DNA from: Akkermansia muciniphila
GTDB lineage: Bacteria; Verrucomicrobiota; Verrucomicrobiia; Verrucomicrobiales; V1-33
Direction of reading: 5' to 3'
Length of the DNA: 46,506 nt
Assembly: GCA_943333275.1 (NCBI GenBank)
Contig: CALQSQ010000040.1
Span: forward strand, 1-46,506
Shown: one piece after another, positions 42,965-46,506 of the stretch
Layout: each line of letters begins with the position of its first letter
How positions within the stretch are numbered: the first letter of the stretch is position 1
Translations under genes and position numbers: made by a program
The notes under the pieces: generated by a model
The model's input: the letters and a program-made list of their open reading frames with translations, nothing else
Told to the model about the DNA's origin: nothing
Databases searched by the model: none

Positions 42965-44058
42965 TGAAATAGAGGCTGGATAATCTAACGTGTTAATTCG
43001 TGTATTCTGACCCTATGCACTGACCTCAGAGATATCTCATTTTAGGGTTGATGTGCACAGAAAACGAAAGGTTCGAAGAACTGGTAAAGGGGGGAGAAGT
43101 TAATTAAATGGTGTGAGGAATGCTCGGTAAAAATGTTTACCTTCAGATGTAGGGCTAAGCACGTGAGTGTAGGAAAAAGTGTTACTTGTAGGGGTAGATG
43201 AGGTCAGGAAGGACCACGTGATAAGATCAGAGCTATTTTCGAGAGTAAGCAGGTAATAGGGGGTCGTGCGAAGCGTCATGTTTATGGATGTCCCGGATTT
43301 AGTGATTTTGCTGAAAACGGGCATCTCCGGAATAGGGAGGCTTGCGCCAATAGGGAGGCTTGCGCCAACACCATTGTAAGTGACTCCGGCCGAAAACGCC
43401 AAAGCCCTTCCATCAATCGTGCTCCCTGTTTTCATCACAACGGATTGATCGGCCATTATGGTGCCCTTAAAAACAGCGTAAGTGTCAATGACTGCCGAGG
43501 TGCCGACCTGCCAGAAAATATTTCTCGGGGATGCTCCTCCGGCAAGTATGATCTTGACGTAAGTTCCAACTTGAAGATCGGAGCCGATTTGGAATATCCA
43601 GACGTCGTCTGGTCCTCCGGTGAGAGTTAGGTCCGATCCGGTGATAAAAGCTGTGGCATCAAACTTGTAGAGTCCGGGAATCAGGTTCATCCCGCCAATA
43701 TTGCCAGCTCCTGGATTAAGAAAGGAACCGGCGGGGACCGGTACCCGTCCGGCAGCAGCATTAAACGCAATAGTCAAATCTCCTTTGGCCGCAAGTAAGA
43801 GAGCAGGATTAATGACAGAGCCGGCAGGACCGGCGGCGTCCACTGAGTAGATAATTCCATTCACCTGTGCATCGGTCAAACCGATGGCTGCTCCGGTGAT
43901 GGGATAAGCACCGACATCCCCGTTGATCAGTCCGCCACCCGTGGAGGTGATCGCAGCTCCGGCGAGCAAGGTGAAGTGGGCGGCTGATCCCAGATCAACC
44001 GGCGCCGGCCCGGCCGGCCCGATGGCAAGAGCGTGAGTTGCAAAAAAAAGAAAAGAGA

Positions 44059-45356
44059 GGGCACCTCTAATAACAGGCGAAATTGGTGCTGACTGAACTT
44101 TTTTGATTTCGCTGGCTTCATTTTGGCTGGCGCTGGTGACGGGCTTTGGAATTTTTGAGTGCGGAGGTGGTGGCTCGGGCAGTCAGTCGGTGCGTTTTTT
44201 CGGCGGGTTCTGCTCTTTTCCGGGGTCTTTTACCCTTTTAACTCATGCGGTGGCCGAGGAAGGTGAAGCGGCTGAAGTTGTAGAGCAGGTTGCCCAGGCC
44301 GATTTGCAGCCAGGCGCGGACTTTGCCGATGGTGCGGATGAGGTGGGCCTCATAACACCAGCTTTGGTGCCCGAAAATGTGTTCGATTCTCGCCCGGATG
44401 CGGCTCTTGCGGCGGTTGCGTTGTTTCTGGCGGGGGCGCAGCGGGGTGTTGCGGTAGGCTCGTTCGTGGATCTGGCTCTCGATGCCCAGATCGCTGAGGG
44501 CGGCTTCGATGGCTTCGCCGCGATAGGCGCTGTCGGCGTAGAGGGTGATGCCGGCGTCGCGTTCGTCGAGCAGATCGCTGAGGGCCTGGCTGTCGTGGAC
44601 GCTGGCAGGGGTGACGGTGTAGCTCTCGATGAGCTTGGTGGAGGCATCGACTTTGAGGTGGTTTTTGTAGCCGTAATGTTTCTCGCCGTTTTTCTGGGTG
44701 TGGCGGGCGTCGGGGTCTTTCTGCCGCTGCAGGGCGGGTTTGGCGCTCCAGGTGGCGGGGATCTGACCGGATTGGAGTTGTTCGTTTTCCTCGCGGGTGT
44801 TGTGCTGGCGTGGGACATCGACGAAACTGGCGTCGATGATTTTGCCGGTTTTCAAGAGCAGGCCGTGCTCGTGGAGCAGGCCTTCGAAGGCGGCGAAGAG
44901 GGCTTCGAGCCCTTCGGCTCCGAGGCGTTCGCGGAATTTCCAAATCGTCTTGGCGTCGGGGATGCGGCCTTCGTGCTCAAGACCCAGAAAGCGTTGGAAG
45001 CTGGTGCGATCAAGAATCTGATGCTCGCACTCGTCATCGCTCAGGGCGTGGGCTTTTTGGAGGATGAGGATTTTGAACATCAGGACGATGTCGTAGGGTG
45101 GACGGCCGCCCTGCGGGGAAATTTCTCCGGGAGTGATTTTGTAATCGAGATTCTGCTCGAGCACGGGCCGGAACGCTTCCCAGTCGATGCTCTGGTTGAG
45201 GCGGTCCAATGCGGTGAGCTTGCGCGCGACTTTCTCGCGGCGCTCGCTGTGCGTGAAGAGTCCGCCGATGGGGTGATAATGCTTGCGTTTGGCCATCCGG
45301 GACGATGCCTCAGATGGGAGCATTTTCAAGGAGGAGGTGGGTTTTTAGAGGTGCCC
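44059..45356 (-). mobile_element. IS5-family insertion sequence with TIRs and GAGA target duplication
   Basis: 1298 bp. Terminal inverted repeats GGGCACCTCTAATAAC (44059-44074) and GTTTTTAGAGGTGCCC (45341-45356) match 15/16. Direct 4-bp GAGA flanks both ends (44055-44058 and 45357-45360). It carries one transposase. It is inserted in the signal peptide region of a DUF3494-like gene. A single recent insertion is indicated by the near-identical TIRs and clean duplication. Confidence 0.95.
44238..45329 (-). CDS. IS5-family DDE transposase
   Basis: 363 residues (or 352 from MAKRKHYHPIGGLF). DDE residues are in IIDASFVDVPRQH, TLYADSAYRGEA and SRIRARIEHIFGHQ, and the Y(2)R(3)E(6)K pattern is approximated around the Glu. 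The N-terminal domain (RPPYDIVLMFKILILQ) is typical for IS5 subgroup members. Long antisense open frame (44103-45551) is a shadow of this gene. Confidence 0.93.
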   Translation of the reverse strand: MKMLPSEASSRMAKRKHYHPIGGLFTHSERREKVARKLTALDRLNQSIDWEAFRPVLEQNLDYKITPGEISPQGGRPPYDIVLMFKILILQKAHALSDDECEHQILDRTSFQRFLGLEHEGRIPDAKTIWKFRERLGAEGLEALFAAFEGLLHEHGLLLKTGKIIDASFVDVPRQHNTREENEQLQSGQIPATWSAKPALQRQKDPDARHTQKNGEKHYGYKNHLKVDASTKLIESYTVTPASVHDSQALSDLLDERDAGITLYADSAYRGEAIEAALSDLGIESQIHERAYRNTPLRPRQKQRNRRKSRIRARIEHIFGHQSWCYEAHLIRTIGKVRAWLQIGLGNLLYNFSRFTFLGHRMS

Positions 45357-45547
45357 GAGAGTGAAAGTGCTAATGAAAAGCGACTTGTGATTGAAATTTG
45401 CGGCTTTCCAAAACTTCTAAGTGCCTCGGATGCGGCTCTCTCTCGTAATTGTCCTCTGGGGCATGAAACAATATTTTCGTCAAGGCGATCAATTTCTGAA
45501 GAATTGGTTATGGACATGCAAAAACATGATCATAAAATAAAAAATTG

Positions 45548-45615
45548 CTGATAGGAATTTGCTTTTTCAGGGGGACGTTGAACCGGGGCTCTGAATCGGG
45601 GAGATAGGGGGTCTG
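45548..45615 (+). repeat. dispersed 68-bp repeat, copy D
   Basis: CTGATAGGAATTTGC...GGGGTCTG, identical to C1/C2 apart from the first base. It lies 31 bases upstream of the start of the IS-split DUF3494 gene, with the conserved end facing the start codon. Confidence 0.95.
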
Positions 45616-46016
45616 GGGGGAAAGAGGGGCGGGGAAAGGATGAAGTGTGAAGGAAAAAGGATGAGATTGACGCATTCCACCGACGTGTGGGGCTGATTTT
45701 GGCGTTCGGCATCGGTTGTCGGGGCAGTTCATTGTCAATTTCTGACTGTTGCGAGCATAGCTCCGCCTGTCCGCCTTGCCAAGAATTGTTTTTCTTGGCA
45801 GCGGATGTTTCTGATTTCTTCGAAGAGCACTCCCTATTCGGTGTATTCCAGGACGAGGATGCGGCCGTCTCCGAGGTCAATTTCTGGAGCCTTCCAAGCT
45901 TGGTCGGTGCTTTGGTCCCATAGTTCCAGGGTGTCAGCAGGTGGCGCTTCGTCTTCGTCGGCTGGGATCCAGCCTCGGATGGCTTGCCAGGGTGGGTGGA
46001 TGGGTTCGAAGGTTTG

Positions 46017-46101
46017 ATTCGCCCGCCCCGCATGGCGGGCTCACCCTGCGGGCTCCGGCTTCGCCTGCGTCCAAAACGCCTCCGATCCCTCGGCGTTTTT
46101 C
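46017..46101. repeat. 85-bp REP-like palindromic insertion
   Basis: Contains stems GCCCGCC-CCGCAT-GGCGGGC and AACGCC...GGCGTT. It interrupts the IS91-like frame precisely between PPFDV and TFEPI, and shifts the frame. This makes it a recent, mobile-looking repeat. Confidence 0.7.
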
Positions 46102-46341
46102 TACATCAAATGGGGGTTCTGGTGGTGGGGGAAGGCTGATGAGGGCCTCCCACAGGCCGAGGAGGCGGAGGAAAAATTGGATTTCCTCTGGGCGGACGAT
46201 GGTTTGGATGCGCCGCAGGGTGCCTTGGCAGCACGGGCATTTCAGCGGATCGGTGCCCCAGACGCGGAGGATGAGATCCCGCCATAAGGGGCGCATGGCG
46301 CGGGCGGTGGCTTTGGGTGGGGAGGGGGAGAGGGGGATTTC

Positions 46342-46382
46342 CGATTGATGATTGTTGATTACGGATTGTTGATTTGAAGAAA
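46342..46382. repeat. AATCAACAATC-type tract inside the IS91-like transposase
   Basis: Minus strand reads TTCAAATCAACAATCC... and ATCAACAATCATC..., encoding SSNQQSVINNHQSEI in frame between two conserved transposase blocks. Same kind of tract as at 16700-16830. Confidence 0.8.
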
Positions 46383-46506
46383 TCGGCGGAAGGATGATGC
46401 AGCCGGGAATGAGGGAGGTGAGGCCGCGGGTTTTGTTGGAGTAGAGGCCGTAATAGCGGATGGTTTGTTGTCCCTTGGGCGGGATGTGCTCAATGGCAGC
46501 GGCGAG

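Larger units (their letters stand above)
43100..45517 (-). pseudogene. DUF3494 (ice-binding-like) adhesin gene split by IS5
   Basis: The N-terminal part (45517 down to 45357) reads MSITNSSEIDRLDEN ... SITSRFSLALSL. Removing the IS5 and one GAGA copy continues this in frame to SFLFFATHALA, a complete signal peptide, and then VDLGSAAHFTLLAGAAITST. The C-terminal part (44058 down to 43100) has the DUF3494 beta-helix pattern: GGGLINGDVGAYPITG, LIPGLYKFDATAFI and DVWIFQIGSDLQVG. A C-terminal ENSSDLITWSFL...HFYRAFLTPF region resembles other verrucomicrobial secreted proteins. Since the IS5 lies inside the signal peptide the gene cannot be exported as it stands. Confidence 0.85.
45834..46506 (-). 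pseudogene. IS91-like transposase, C-terminal part, cut by window edge and disrupted by a palindrome
   Basis: Reads EHIPPKGQQTIRYYGLYSNK (the Y-Y..YSN motif after the second catalytic Tyr region of IS91-type HUH transposases), then WRDLILRVWGTDPLKCPCCQ (C-terminal zinc-finger-like CPCC), RIQTIVRPEEIQFFLRLLGL and PPEPPFDV. There it is broken by an 85-bp palindromic insertion (46017-46101) not divisible by 3, after which the original frame resumes as TFEPIHPPWQAI, WKAPEIDLGDGRIL and stops at 45834. Without that insertion the tail is colinear with 42404-42660. The 5' part lies beyond 46506. Confidence 0.75.

Noticed and set aside
44103..45551. 482-residue plus-strand open frame across the IS5
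   Set aside because: Antisense shadow of the transposase; it also crosses the IS boundary into unrelated sequence.

Overview
The window looks like chromosome from a GC-rich member of the Verrucomicrobiota, probably near Verrucomicrobiaceae/Prosthecobacter. This is inferred from the gene families, not from a marker gene: two Tat-exported DUF1501 proteins, several exported PQQ-like beta-propellers, an SHD1-type secreted protein, a DUF303 esterase, two exported proteins with a C-terminal VPEP + hydrophobic stretch + RRRR (PEP-CTERM) signal, and a DUF3494-like adhesin.

Layout. 0.1-1.2 kb: IS630-type transposase read through a -1 slippery A7 run. 1.2-5.4 kb: exported propeller, UPF0114 membrane protein, DUF303 esterase, a shortened nuclease and a lipoprotein. 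6-8.9 kb: large acyltransferase/papain-fold fusion. 9-12.4 kb: cyclase remnant and two convergent DUF1501 genes. 12.4-14.1 kb: riboswitch-like RNA, small ORFs, a broken second copy of the nuclease and a nested inverted repeat. 14.1-20 kb: phosphodiesterase-TPR-sulfotransferase giant, then a stand-alone reverse transcriptase (RT) between two paralogous PEP-CTERM proteins. 20.1-23.5 kb: decayed type II-C-like CRISPR-Cas locus (C-terminal cas9 remnant, intact cas1 and cas2, array of 8 repeats and 7 spacers). 23.6-24.5 kb: orphan terminase small subunit-like gene and tRNA-Cys. 24.6-38.5 kb: mostly ordinary chromosome (SHD1 protein, propellers, topB, HtrA-like protease, fused ABC permease, cytochrome c lipoprotein, outer-membrane beta-barrel, lnt). 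38.7-40.4 kb: a Phd/PIN toxin-antitoxin pair and an antitoxin/ParE/third-gene operon. 40.5-46.5 kb: repeat-rich region with a secreted repeat protein, a tiny conserved peptide, a DUF3494-like gene split by an IS5 element with a clean 4-bp target duplication, and the end of an IS91-like transposase.

The most interesting candidate for an undescribed system is the RT/PEP-CTERM cluster. The RT shares a homologous module with two exported, surface-targeted paralogues, and the 3' end of the upstream sulfotransferase gene is duplicated immediately before the RT. A second theme is a dispersed ~68-bp repeat whose conserved end points at the start codon of the adjacent gene at four different loci. A third is a low-complexity AATCAACAATC-type sequence that sits in frame inside two unrelated coding regions.
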